A stretch of 50,584 nt of DNA, taken from an uncultured Clostridia bacterium. Lineage in GTDB: Bacteria > Bacillota > Clostridia > Christensenellales > Borkfalkiaceae. The position numbers and the translations under genes were made by a program. The notes below the pieces were generated by a model, which saw only the letters and a list, made by a program, of their open reading frames with translations, had not been told where the DNA came from and did not search any database. Of this stretch, positions 34,159 through 42,402 are shown piece by piece. Where the stretch lies: the NCBI GenBank assembly GCA_944363395.1, contig CALVUC010000010.1, forward strand, positions 1 to 50,584. The letters are read 5' to 3'. The number at the start of each line of letters is the position of its first letter. Positions within the stretch are counted from its first letter, which is position 1.

Positions 34159-34467
34159 TTACGCCCAGATCCCGGGGATCTGCAGAATGAAGAAGATGAC
34201 GGAAAGCACGGCAAGGACCGCGACGCAGATGATCGTCCAGAGTTTGAGTTTGGATTCGATGGATCTGCCCTTGTTCTTCCCGTAGAACGTCTCGCTCGAG
34301 CCGCCGAGCGCGTCGATGCCCTGCGAGTTGGCGGGCTGCAGGAGAACGAGGATGATGGCTGCAACGGCGACGAGCGCCATGAGGGCGATGAGGATGCCGT
34401 TGACGACATAATATACGGTCTCTAAGCCTTCGCCGAAGATCGTGACTTCCAAAAGCTGCTGTAACAT
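34159..34467 (-). CDS. secG: Preprotein translocase subunit SecG
   Basis: 102-residue membrane subunit of SecYEG. Two transmembrane helices (VVNGILIALMALVAVAAIILVLLQ and LWTIICVAVLAVLSVIFFILQ) flank the conserved cytosolic loop PANSQGIDALGGSSETFYGKNKGRS. An N-terminal extension of about 15 residues precedes helix 1. It heads the minus-strand group with rnr and smpB. Confidence 0.95.
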   Translation of the reverse strand: MLQQLLEVTIFGEGLETVYYVVNGILIALMALVAVAAIILVLLQPANSQGIDALGGSSETFYGKNKGRSIESKLKLWTIICVAVLAVLSVIFFILQIPGIWA

Positions 34468-34516
34468 ACGCTACCTGTTCGTTTCCTTTGATAAAAAGTA
34501 TTTTCAAACGATGTTG

Positions 34517-34545
34517 AGTATAGCATATTCCCGCCGAAAAGACAA
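34517..34545 (-). promoter_or_regulatory. Promoter of secG
   Basis: On the minus strand TTGTCT (34540-34545), a 17-base spacer and TATACT (34517-34522) with extended TGC. Confidence 0.7.
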
Positions 34546-34636
34546 CTTTTTTTGCGTCCCATTTGAAAATTGTTCGGAAAATCTTGCGCGGCGGCGAAAA
34601 AATTTCCCGAAAGCGCCCGCACGCCTTTGTCCGCGT

Positions 34637-34665
34637 TTGACATTTTATCACGCCTGCGTTATAAT
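34637..34665 (+). promoter_or_regulatory. Full-consensus promoter abutting aroK
   Basis: TTGACA (34637-34642), exactly 17 bases, then TATAAT (34660-34665). The A of the aroK ATG is seven bases after the -10, i.e. at the expected transcription start. Confidence 0.85.
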
Positions 34666-34671
34666 ATTTTC

Positions 34672-35181
34672 ATGGACAATCTCGTACTCATCGGTATGCC
34701 GTCCTCGGGCAAGAGCACGGCGGGCGTTTTGCTCGCAAAAAAGATCGGCTATGGGTTCATCGACTGCGATCTCATCATCCAGGGCGAGCAGGGCGCGCTT
34801 CTCTCGGAGATCATCTCCCGCGAGGGTGCCGAAGGGTTCATCGCCATCGAAGAGCGCGTCAACGCAGGGCTTGCGGCAATGCGCTGCGTCATCGCGACGG
34901 GCGGAAGCGTCTGTTATTCCGATCGCGCGATGCGCCATCTGAAGTCGATGGGGACGGTCGTCTATCTTGAGTTGAGCGAGGGGGAAGTCGCGCGCAGGAT
35001 CCCCGATCTTGTGCGCCGCGGCGTCGTGATGCGCGGCAATGCGGCGGGGCTTCACGAGCTCTATGCGGAGCGCATCCCTCTCTATGAGCGGTATGCCGAC
35101 GTCACCGTCCGCTGCGACGGGCAGACGATCGACGAAACGGTCGCGGCGATCGCCGCCGCGACGGGCTTTTCCATTGATTGA
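34672..35181 (+). CDS. aroK: Shikimate kinase
   Basis: 169-residue kinase of the aromatic amino-acid pathway, forming shikimate 3-phosphate. It has P-loop GMPSSGKST (residues 8-16), shikimate-binding DCD (FIDCDLII) and the ATGGS-type motif IATGGSVCYS. The ATG directly follows a consensus promoter with no room for a ribosome site, so the gene is a strong leaderless candidate. No other aro genes are near; panE follows after three bases. Confidence 0.93.
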   Translation: MDNLVLIGMPSSGKSTAGVLLAKKIGYGFIDCDLIIQGEQGALLSEIISREGAEGFIAIEERVNAGLAAMRCVIATGGSVCYSDRAMRHLKSMGTVVYLELSEGEVARRIPDLVRRGVVMRGNAAGLHELYAERIPLYERYADVTVRCDGQTIDETVAAIAAATGFSID

Positions 35182-35184
35182 AGC

Positions 35185-36150
35185 ATGAGGATATGTATTT
35201 ACGGCGCGGGCGCGATGGGGACGTCGCTCGGCGTCTTGCTGGATGAAATGTCCCTCGATCTCGTCACGCACAACGCCTCCCACGTCGAGGCGATGAACCG
35301 CGGCGGCGCGATCGTCGAGGGGGCTCTCACGCGCAGCACGAGAGTGCGCGCGCTGCTGCCTTCGCAGATGGAAGGGAAGTACGACATGGTCATCCTTGCC
35401 GTCAAGCAGCGCGAGACGCACGCCGCGGCGCAGTTTTTGCAGCCTTTTTTGAAGGAGGACGGCTGCGTCGTCACCGTGCAGAACGGGCTTCCCGAGCCTG
35501 CGCTTGAAAAATATTTTCCCCGCGATGCGATCTATGGCTGTACGCTCTCGTGGAGCGCGGAGCAGGTCTGTCCCGGCATCGTGCGCGTGACGAGCGAGAC
35601 GGGCTTCCATCTCGGGCTGGGCGCTTACGGGGACGGCGGGCGGCTTTCAGAGATCGCGCCCATCTTCGCGCACGCGGGCACGCTGACGGTGGGGTCGCTG
35701 AAAGAACTCCGCTTTGCAAAACTCGCCGTCAACGCCGCGTTCTCAACGCTGTCCGCGCTGTCGGGGATGACCTTTTACGAACTCGCCAAAAAGCAGAAAA
35801 AACGCATCCTCGCCATCATGGGCGAAGTGTTCGCCGTGGCGCGGGCATACGGCTGCGAGGCGCTCCCGCAGAACGGATACGACCTGTTCAAAGTGTTCTC
35901 GGGTCCCTTTGCGGGGATGCTGCTCCCCGTTGCGATGAGGGCTTACCGCGAGACGCGCTCGGGGATGCTGCGCGATATCGAAGCGGGCAGGCGGTGCGAC
36001 GTCGACTATGTCGCGGGCGCCGCGGTGCGCGCAGGAAAGGACAGGGGCGTCGCGCTGCCCGTCACGGAAGCCGCCGTCTCCCTTTTGCACGATGTGGAAA
36101 ACGGGCTTGCGGAGATCGCGCCCGATACGCTGGAACTGCTCTTATTGTGA
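35185..36150 (+). CDS. panE: Ketopantoate reductase family protein
   Basis: 321-residue NADPH-dependent 2-dehydropantoate 2-reductase-like enzyme. It has an N-terminal Rossmann motif (CIYGAGAMGTSLG), LAVKQRETHAAAQFLQP with the catalytic Lys, VTVQNGLPE, and a C-terminal helical ApbA domain (KLAVNAAFSTLSAL, then CDVDYVAGAAVRAGKDRGV). Pantothenate synthesis is the usual role, but no panB or panC is present here, so another 2-keto acid substrate cannot be excluded. Confidence 0.85.
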   Translation: MRICIYGAGAMGTSLGVLLDEMSLDLVTHNASHVEAMNRGGAIVEGALTRSTRVRALLPSQMEGKYDMVILAVKQRETHAAAQFLQPFLKEDGCVVTVQNGLPEPALEKYFPRDAIYGCTLSWSAEQVCPGIVRVTSETGFHLGLGAYGDGGRLSEIAPIFAHAGTLTVGSLKELRFAKLAVNAAFSTLSALSGMTFYELAKKQKKRILAIMGEVFAVARAYGCEALPQNGYDLFKVFSGPFAGMLLPVAMRAYRETRSGMLRDIEAGRRCDVDYVAGAAVRAGKDRGVALPVTEAAVSLLHDVENGLAEIAPDTLELLLL

Positions 36151-36177
36151 GAGATACCCAAAGATCGAGAGGTTAAT

Positions 36178-37812
36178 ATGGACTACGAAGCACTTGCGGA
36201 GCGGCTGCTCCCCGGGGATTATCCCGACCTTGCCTCCTATGAAGAACTCTATCCGCCGCGCGCGCTCCCCAAGGGCGCGCAGGTCACCCGCCTTGCGCCC
36301 TCGCCGACGGGCTTTATCCACCTTGGAAACCTGTTTGTCGCGATCGCCAACGAGCGCATCGCCCATCAGAGCGGCGGAAAACTCTATCTGCGCATCGAGG
36401 ATACCGACCTGAAACGCAAGGTGGACGGCGCCGTGGAGGCGGTCATCGCCGCGCTCGACTATTTTGACATCCGCTTTGACGAAGGGGCGCAGATCGGCGG
36501 GGACGACACCTATGCGCCGTGGTATCAGCGGCAGCGCGCCGAGATCTACCGCGCATATGCAAAGGACCTCATCCGCCGCGGACGCGCCTACCCCTGTTTT
36601 TGTACGGAAGAGGAGCTTTCCGCCCTGCGCGAAGTGCAGACGGCGAACAAGGAGATCACGGGTTACTACGGAAAATACGCCCGCTGCCGCAATCTTACCG
36701 AGGCGGAGATCTTGCAAAACCTGGATGCGGGGAAACCCTTCGTCATCCGTCTGCGATCGATGGGCGATCCTTCGCACAAATTTATCTTCCGCGATGAGAT
36801 CAAGGGGGAGGTCACCGTCACCGAAAACGATCAGGACGTCGTCATTCTGAAGTCGGACGGCATCCCGACCTATCATTTCGCGCACGCGGTGGACGATCAT
36901 CTCATGCGTACGACGCTCGTCATCCGCGGCGAGGAGTGGCTCGCGTCTCTTCCCATCCATCTGGAACTTTTTGACGTCCTCGGCTTCCCCCGCCCCAAGT
37001 ACGGACACAATTGCTCGCTCATGAAGATGGAAGGCGGGTCCAAGCGCAAACTCTCCAAGCGCAAGGATCCCGAGCTCTCGCTCTCTTTCTATCGGCAGGA
37101 GGGCTACCATCCCTTCGCGGTCAAAGTGTATATGCTCACGCTGCTCAATTCCGATTTCGAGGAATGGCACATGAAGTTCCCCGACAAGCCGTTGGAGGAA
37201 TTCAAGTTCCGCATCGAAAAAATGAGCCGCAGCGGGGCGCTCTTTGACCTCGATAAACTCAACGATATCTCCCGTACGGAGCTCTCGCGCCTTTCGGCGG
37301 AGGAGATGCTCGCCTTCTTGAAGGAATGGGCGGAGACGTTCGGTTCGGACAAGGAGAAGGCTTATTTTTCCGACGAGGCATATCTTCTCAAAGTGCTCAA
37401 TCTTTGCATGGGTACGGCGGGCAAAAAGCGCAGGAAGGACTTCGTCACCGCCGGACAGGCGATGGGGGAGATCGGCTATTTCTTCGGCGAACCGCAGCAA
37501 AAGGACGAATACCGCGTGGATAACGAGACGAAGAACGCCGTCCTTGCGGGATTTCTGGACGTCTATGACGAGGCGGACGACGCACAGGCGTGGTTTGCAA
37601 AGGTCAAGAGCGTTGCCGCTTCCCTCGGCTTTGCCGCCGAGATGCGGGATTATAAGGCAGATCCTTCGGCGTACAAGGGCAGCGTCTCCGACGTTGCCGA
37701 AGTGCTCCGGATCGCCGTGACGGGCAGGGCAAATTCGCCCGACCTTTGGACGATCATGCGCATCCTGGGCGGAGAGCGTTCGCGCGCCCGTCTGGCTGCG
37801 GCGAAAGCATAG
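36178..37812 (+). CDS. gltX: Glutamyl-tRNA synthetase
   Basis: 544-residue class Ic synthetase charging tRNA-Glu. The HIGH motif is H48-L-G-N (PSPTGFIHLGN) and KMSKS is SKRKLSKRKDP near residue 290. It carries an unusual N-terminal extension of about 30 residues (YEALAERLLPGDYPDL) before the Rossmann fold. The start has a GAGAGG site. No T-box leader is visible. thyA and folA follow. Confidence 0.94.
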   Translation: MDYEALAERLLPGDYPDLASYEELYPPRALPKGAQVTRLAPSPTGFIHLGNLFVAIANERIAHQSGGKLYLRIEDTDLKRKVDGAVEAVIAALDYFDIRFDEGAQIGGDDTYAPWYQRQRAEIYRAYAKDLIRRGRAYPCFCTEEELSALREVQTANKEITGYYGKYARCRNLTEAEILQNLDAGKPFVIRLRSMGDPSHKFIFRDEIKGEVTVTENDQDVVILKSDGIPTYHFAHAVDDHLMRTTLVIRGEEWLASLPIHLELFDVLGFPRPKYGHNCSLMKMEGGSKRKLSKRKDPELSLSFYRQEGYHPFAVKVYMLTLLNSDFEEWHMKFPDKPLEEFKFRIEKMSRSGALFDLDKLNDISRTELSRLSAEEMLAFLKEWAETFGSDKEKAYFSDEAYLLKVLNLCMGTAGKKRRKDFVTAGQAMGEIGYFFGEPQQKDEYRVDNETKNAVLAGFLDVYDEADDAQAWFAKVKSVAASLGFAAEMRDYKADPSAYKGSVSDVAEVLRIAVTGRANSPDLWTIMRILGGERSRARLAAAKA

Positions 37813-37821
37813 GGAGAATAT

Positions 37822-38652
37822 ATGAGCAGAGCGGACGAAATTTTTATTGCAAACTGCAAAGAGATCATGGAACAGGGCGTCTGGGATACGGACGCCGAAG
37901 TCCGCCCGCGTTGGGAGGACGGCACGCCCGCGCATACCGTGAAAAAGTTCGGCATCGTCAATCGCTACGATCTGCAAAAGGAGTTCCCCATCCAGACCAT
38001 CCGCCGCTGCGCTTTCAAGTCATGCGTGGATGAGATCTTGTGGATCTGGCAGAAGAAGAGCAACAACGTCCGCGATCTCAATTCGCACATCTGGGACAGC
38101 TGGGCGGACGAGAGCGGCTCCATCGGCAAGGCGTACGGCTATCAGCTCGCCAAAAAGGCAATTTACAAGGAAGGGGAGTTCGATCAGGTGGACAGGGTGC
38201 TCTACGACCTGAAACACAACCCCGCGTCCCGCCGCATCATGACCAACCTCTATAACTTTGAAGATCTGCACGAGATGCACCTCTACCCCTGCGCTTATTC
38301 GATGACCTTCAACGTTTCTGGCGATACGCTCAACGCCATCCTCAATCAGCGGTCCAACGATATGCTCACGGCAAACAACTGGAACGTCGTGCAGTATGCC
38401 GTCCTGCTCATCATGATCGCGCAGGTGAGCGGCTTCAAGGCGGGCGAGCTCGTGCACGTCATCGCCGACGCGCATCTTTACGACAGGCATCTTCCCATCG
38501 TCCGCGAGATCGTCAAAAATCCGCCCAAGCCCGCGCCGAGGCTCATTGTCGATCCCGACGTCAAGGACTTTTATCAATTCACGGTGGACAGTTTCCGTCT
38601 GGAAAATTACGAATATACGCCGCTTGCGGCGAAGATCCCGGTGGCAATATGA
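37822..38652 (+). CDS. thyA: Thymidylate synthase
   Basis: 276-residue folate-dependent ThyA methylating dUMP. The nucleophile is Cys157 (LYPCAYSMTFNV). RSNDML, AHLYDRHLPIV and DVKDFYQFTVDSFRLENYEY are conserved. It overlaps folA by four bases, giving a thymidylate-dihydrofolate recycling pair. Confidence 0.96.
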   Translation: MSRADEIFIANCKEIMEQGVWDTDAEVRPRWEDGTPAHTVKKFGIVNRYDLQKEFPIQTIRRCAFKSCVDEILWIWQKKSNNVRDLNSHIWDSWADESGSIGKAYGYQLAKKAIYKEGEFDQVDRVLYDLKHNPASRRIMTNLYNFEDLHEMHLYPCAYSMTFNVSGDTLNAILNQRSNDMLTANNWNVVQYAVLLIMIAQVSGFKAGELVHVIADAHLYDRHLPIVREIVKNPPKPAPRLIVDPDVKDFYQFTVDSFRLENYEYTPLAAKIPVAI

Positions 38653-39146
38653 GAGCGATCCTTCACGCAGACAAAAAATGGGGCATCGGAAGGGCGAACG
38701 GTCTGATGTTTTCCCTTCCCGCCGACATGAAGTTTTTCCGCGAGACGACCAAGGGCAAGACGGTCGTGATGGGGCAGAACACCCTCCTTTCCTTCCCGGG
38801 CGGCAAACCCCTCAAAAACAGGACGAACATCGTCCTCTGCCCCGAAGATATCGAAGAGGACGTCGTTACCGTTCACGATTTGGAGGAACTGCTCGAAGAA
38901 GTCAAAAAATATCCTGCGGACGACGTGTTCGTCATCGGCGGGGCGAGCGTTTATAAACTGCTCTTTCCCTATTGCACGGAGATCCTCGTCACCAAGGTGG
39001 ACGCGGAGGGCGGCGCGGATGCTTTCGTCCCCGATCTCGATGCCGACGGGAGGTATGTGCTTGCCGCAGAGAGCGCACCCGTTGAGGACAACGGCTATAC
39101 CATCCGTTTCTGCACATACAGAAATTTGGCGCCGATCGGCGCGTAA
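38649..39146 (+). CDS. folA: Dihydrofolate reductase
   Basis: 165-residue DHFR regenerating tetrahydrofolate after the ThyA reaction. Seen are ADKKWGIGRANGLMFSLPADMKFFRE (substrate site), GKTVVMGQNTLLSFPGGKPLKNR and FVIGGASVYKLLFPYCTEILVTKVD. The start overlaps the thyA stop (ATGA). Confidence 0.95.
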   Translation: MRAILHADKKWGIGRANGLMFSLPADMKFFRETTKGKTVVMGQNTLLSFPGGKPLKNRTNIVLCPEDIEEDVVTVHDLEELLEEVKKYPADDVFVIGGASVYKLLFPYCTEILVTKVDAEGGADAFVPDLDADGRYVLAAESAPVEDNGYTIRFCTYRNLAPIGA

Positions 39147-39149
39147 AAG

Positions 39150-39180
39150 AAAAAATTTGCCCGCACAAGGCAAATTTTTT
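39150..39180 (+). terminator. Terminator after folA
   Basis: AAAAAATTTGCC and GGCAAATTTTTT pair around CGCACAA. Confidence 0.9.
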
Positions 39181-39202
39181 TGTGCTCCGCCATATTTTTT
39201 TC

Positions 39203-39231
39203 TTGCACAATCGCTCAAAAAGTATTACAAT
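39203..39231 (+). promoter_or_regulatory. Promoter of typA
   Basis: TTGCAC (39203-39208), a 17-base spacer and TACAAT (39226-39231); an AAGAGGT ribosome site follows before ATG 39256. Confidence 0.7.
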
Positions 39232-39255
39232 ACCACTTCGGAATAAGAGGTCACT

Positions 39256-41085
39256 ATGCTGAGAGAAGATTTACGGAATATTGCGATCATCGCACACGTC
39301 GACCACGGCAAGACGACGCTGGTCGACCAGATGCTCAAACAGGCGGGTACCTTCCGCGAGAATCAGGTCGTGGAGGACCGCGTCATGGACTCTGGCGCGC
39401 TCGAACGGGAGCGCGGCATCACCATCCTTGCCAAGAACACTTCCATCCACTACAAGGGCGTCAAGATCAACATCATCGATACGCCCGGTCACGCCGATTT
39501 CTCGGGCGAAGTCGAGCGCGTGCTCAAAATGGTCTCGGGCGTCCTCATCCTCGTGGATGCGGCGGAGGGACCCATGCCGCAGACGCGCTTTGTCACGCAG
39601 AAGGCGCTGGAGATGGGGCTGAAGCTCATCATCGTCATCAATAAGATCGACCGCCCCGATGCGCGCATCAAGGAGGTCATCGACGAGGTGCTCGAACTCC
39701 TGATGGATCTGGATGCTTCGGACGCCCAGCTCGAGAGCCCCTTCGTGTTCTGCTCGGGCAGGGACGGCACCGCTTCGCTGGACGAAAACAGCGCGGGCTC
39801 CGACCTTACGCCGCTCTTTGATACCATCCTTTCGCAGTTCCCGCCCTTGGAAATGGACGAGACGGGTCCTCTGCAGATCCTCGTTTCCTCCATCGACTAT
39901 AACGAATATGTCGGCAGGATCGGCATCGGACGGGTGGAGCGCGGCGTCGCCAAGGTCAATGCGGACGTCGTCGCCTGCAATTACAATCATCCGGAGGTCA
40001 ATCTGCGCGGGAAGCTCGTCAATCTCTATGAGATCGAAGGGCTCAACCGCGTCCCCTGCGAAAGTGCCTCCGCGGGAGACATCGTCTGTTTCTCGGGGCT
40101 GGAAAAGATCAACATCGGCGATACCGTCTGCGCCGCCGACTGCGTCGATCCCGTCGCCTTTGTCAAGATCTCCGATCCCACGGTCGAAATGATCTTCTCC
40201 GTCAACGATTCTCCTTTTGCGGGCAAAGAGGGGAAATTCGTCACGACCCGCCACTTGCGCGATAGGCTGTACCGTGAGCTTTTGCGCGACGTCTCGCTGC
40301 GCGTCGAGGACACCGATTCGACGGACGCCTTCCGTGTGAGCGGCAGGGGAGAGATGCACCTCTCCATCCTCATCGAGACGATGCGCCGCGAGGGGTACGA
40401 ATTTCAGGTCAGCTCCCCCAAGGTGCTCTACAAGGAGATGGACGGCGTGCGCTATGAGCCCATCGAGCGTCTCATCGTCGACGTGCCGGAGGATATGACG
40501 GGACCCGTGTTCCAGAGCATGGGAACGCGCAAGGGGGAACTTCTGCATATGCACGCGATGGGTTCCAGGATGCGCCTGGAGTTCCTCGTTCCTTCGCGCG
40601 GGCTGTTCGGCTATAAGAGCGAATTTCTGACGGATACCAAGGGCGAGGGCGTCATGAACGCCGTGTTCTTCGAGTATCAGCCCTATAAGGGCGAGATCGA
40701 CCGCCGCGACACGGGCTCGCTCGTCGCCTTTGAAACGGGCGAGGCGGTCACTTACGGGCTTTTCAACGCACAGGGCAGAGGGACGCTCTTCATCACGCCC
40801 GGCACGCCCGTGTACGAAGGGATGGTCGTCGGTTTTTCGCCCAAGGACGAGGACATCAACGTCAACGTCTGCAAGACCAAGCATCTGACCAATACGCGCT
40901 CCTCTTCCTCGGACGACGCGCTGCGCCTCATCCCGCCCAAGAAACTCAGCCTCGAGGAGGCGCTGGAGTTTCTCGGCGACGACGAACTGCTGGAAGTCAC
41001 TCCGCTCAATGTGCGCATCCGCAAGCGCATCCTCGATTCCGAGCTGCGCGCAAAAGCCCGCGCCAAAGCAAAATTACAGGCATAG
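39256..41085 (+). CDS. typA: Translational GTPase TypA/BipA
   Basis: 609-residue ribosome-binding GTPase. G1 is AHVDHGKTTLVDQ, switch I includes LERERGITILAKN, G3 DTPGHADFSGEVERVL, and G4 NKIDRPDA. Elongation-factor domains follow, then the TypA-specific C-terminal domain (GEAVTYGLFNAQGRGTLFITPG and VCKTKHLTNTRSSSSDDALRL). It is the last GC-rich core gene before the accessory region. Confidence 0.96.
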   Translation: MLREDLRNIAIIAHVDHGKTTLVDQMLKQAGTFRENQVVEDRVMDSGALERERGITILAKNTSIHYKGVKINIIDTPGHADFSGEVERVLKMVSGVLILVDAAEGPMPQTRFVTQKALEMGLKLIIVINKIDRPDARIKEVIDEVLELLMDLDASDAQLESPFVFCSGRDGTASLDENSAGSDLTPLFDTILSQFPPLEMDETGPLQILVSSIDYNEYVGRIGIGRVERGVAKVNADVVACNYNHPEVNLRGKLVNLYEIEGLNRVPCESASAGDIVCFSGLEKINIGDTVCAADCVDPVAFVKISDPTVEMIFSVNDSPFAGKEGKFVTTRHLRDRLYRELLRDVSLRVEDTDSTDAFRVSGRGEMHLSILIETMRREGYEFQVSSPKVLYKEMDGVRYEPIERLIVDVPEDMTGPVFQSMGTRKGELLHMHAMGSRMRLEFLVPSRGLFGYKSEFLTDTKGEGVMNAVFFEYQPYKGEIDRRDTGSLVAFETGEAVTYGLFNAQGRGTLFITPGTPVYEGMVVGFSPKDEDINVNVCKTKHLTNTRSSSSDDALRLIPPKKLSLEEALEFLGDDELLEVTPLNVRIRKRILDSELRAKARAKAKLQA

Positions 41086-41096
41086 TCAGGCGAAAG

Positions 41097-41119
41097 CCGT
41101 CCCGCGGGGACGGTTTTTT
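41097..41119 (+). terminator. Terminator after typA
   Basis: CCGTCCC-GCG-GGGACGG followed by TTTTTT. Confidence 0.9.
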
Positions 41120-41128
41120 GTATAGGAA

Positions 41129-41366
41129 AACCCCCAGATAGTCTGGGGGTTCAGGAATAGGCTAGTGCCGATGTGGTATTGAAAAAATGGCTCCATTCGT
41201 ATATAAAGGAGGTGCGACCTGCCAGTTGCACACAAAACGAATGGAGGACATTGAGAAATGAATCACAATGACAATAAGATTTTATCACAAGGTAAATATC
41301 CTTGGGGAATCATAATAAATAGTAGATTCGTCAAAATTGTTAGTTCAAGTCCCGTCACATAGACCA
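41129..41366. mobile_element. Hairpin-rich mobile-element remnant at the core/accessory junction
   Basis: A perfect 10-bp hairpin (AACCCCCAGA-TAG-TCTGGGGGTT, 41129-41151) is followed by an outer stem CTCCATTCGT/ACGAATGGAG (41191-41200, 41237-41246) enclosing an inner GTGCGAC/GTTGCAC stem. A short open start (MNHNDNKILSQGKYPWG) then runs into stop-rich sequence. End hairpins before a short leader are typical of IS200/IS605-like elements, but no transposase is recognisable. Treated as debris. Confidence 0.4.
41338..41366 (+). other. tRNA 3'-end-like fragment
   Basis: GTTCAAGTCCCGTCACATAGACCA resembles the T-loop, 3' T-stem, acceptor strand and CCA of a tRNA, but the 5' T-stem half (GTTAG) does not pair and no tRNA body precedes it. 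Integrative elements often leave such 3' tRNA ends at their attachment sites. It could also be coincidence. Confidence 0.35.
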
Positions 41367-41394
41367 TGATTGCAGACGAAAAGGCTGCAAAATA

Positions 41395-41433
41395 AAAAAA
41401 CCATGAAAAACAATGCGTTTTTCATGGTTTTTT
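41395..41433. terminator. Bidirectional terminator
   Basis: AAAAAACCATGAAAAA and TTTTTCATGGTTTTTT form a 16-bp stem around CAATGCG. Confidence 0.85.
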
Positions 41434-41685
41434 GCTGTTTAAGAGGCAAAAATAGGGGATTTTTGGAAGTGGATAAACGATAGAATTTTACGGCTGCAAT
41501 TTTATGTTTTATAGAAAAAACAGGTTTTGAACTGTCGAATAGGGTTGGGAAACAGATGCTATAAAGGGAGAAGATCGTTAAAAGAAATCGAAAAGCATAG
41601 CACCCTGTAAACAGAACGAAAAGGTATGTGCCCGATGCCGCAACAGCAGTGTATATAATTTTGATTTGAAAACTTGCAGAAATAA
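41434..41685. other. AT-rich spacer, nothing recognised
   Basis: No gene supported. The one longer minus-strand frame here (41578-41808) reads through the following terminator hairpin and shows only low-complexity Phe/Leu/Lys sequence, so it is not called. Confidence 0.5.
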
Positions 41686-41722
41686 AAGGAAAAAGAACGT
41701 CGTATAGGCGTTCTTTTTCCTT
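41686..41722. terminator. Bidirectional terminator
   Basis: AAGGAAAAAGAACG and CGTTCTTTTTCCTT form a perfect 14-bp stem. Confidence 0.85.
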
Positions 41723-41851
41723 AGTTTTACAATATCCTTACAAAGATTAACGAAATGCTTAAAAAAATCAAATATCGGACTTACAAATGCGGTGTATTCT
41801 ATGTGCAAGACAGTTCAAAGTGCTGTCAAATCAAAAAAGAGGAGAAAAACA

Positions 41852-42280
41852 ATGATCAAGAACACAATGCAGGCGAACTCGGAACTCGAAAAGGCGATCC
41901 GCGACAGGATCGAAACGGGTTTCAAAAATTGGAACGGCGGTTACGACGGCTGGCTCGAGTGATGTAACACGCTCTACGAGCCTGACGCGCACTACAATAT
42001 CCCGTTCGAGGGTTCGCAGAAACGCTGCACGTTGGAAGAGTATAAAGCCATGATGGGGCAGCTCTTTCAGCATTTCACAATGGAGCTCGGCGAATACGAC
42101 AATATGATCATCAAGGACAACTGGTGCGCGATCCGCTATACCGTAAAGGTCAAAAACCTGCATACGGGTAAGGAGATTTTGCAGCACACGATGGAGTTTG
42201 TCGAATTTAAAGACAACGGCGACGAACGCGGCGTGCGCGTGGTAGAAGGTTGGGCGCTTTCCGATTCCGCCCTCTGCTGA
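41852..42280 (+). pseudogene. NTF2/SnoaL-like protein interrupted by one TGA codon
   Basis: From ATG 41852 (GAGGAG ribosome site) the frame reads MIKNTMQANSELEKAIRD, then FKNWNGGYDGWLE, a TGA at 41960-41962 (codon 37), and continues as CNTLYEPDAHYNIPFEGSQK to the TGA stop at 42278. The total of 142 codons fits a SnoaL-type small alpha/beta protein, and a Trp codon (TGG) at the stop position would restore it. TGA is used as a normal stop throughout the window, so recoding is unlikely. Function of the intact gene is unknown. Confidence 0.7.
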
Positions 42281-42288
42281 ATAAATTC

Positions 42289-42317
42289 AAAAGGAACGCT
42301 TTGCGGGCGTTCCTTTT
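42289..42317 (+). terminator. Terminator after the NTF2-like pseudogene
   Basis: AAAAGGAACGC and GCGTTCCTTTT pair around TTTGCGG. Confidence 0.85.
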
Positions 42318-42402
42318 CCTTATAAAAACTATCGGCGCGGTTTTCGGAGGGTTATTGCGGCAGAAATTCATATTTTATTGTTGTTCTAACCATACTGATA
42401 CT

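Noticed and set aside
41338-41366. Complete tRNA gene
   Set aside because: Only a 3'-end-like portion is present; the 5' T-stem half does not pair and no D or anticodon arm precedes it.
41578-41808. Minus-strand 76-codon frame in the junction zone
   Set aside because: It passes through a bidirectional terminator hairpin, has no ribosome site and no recognisable sequence.
41960-41962. TGA read as Trp or selenocysteine
   Set aside because: TGA ends many intact genes here, no selenocysteine-type stem-loop was apparent after it, and the gene is isolated; a nonsense mutation is simpler.
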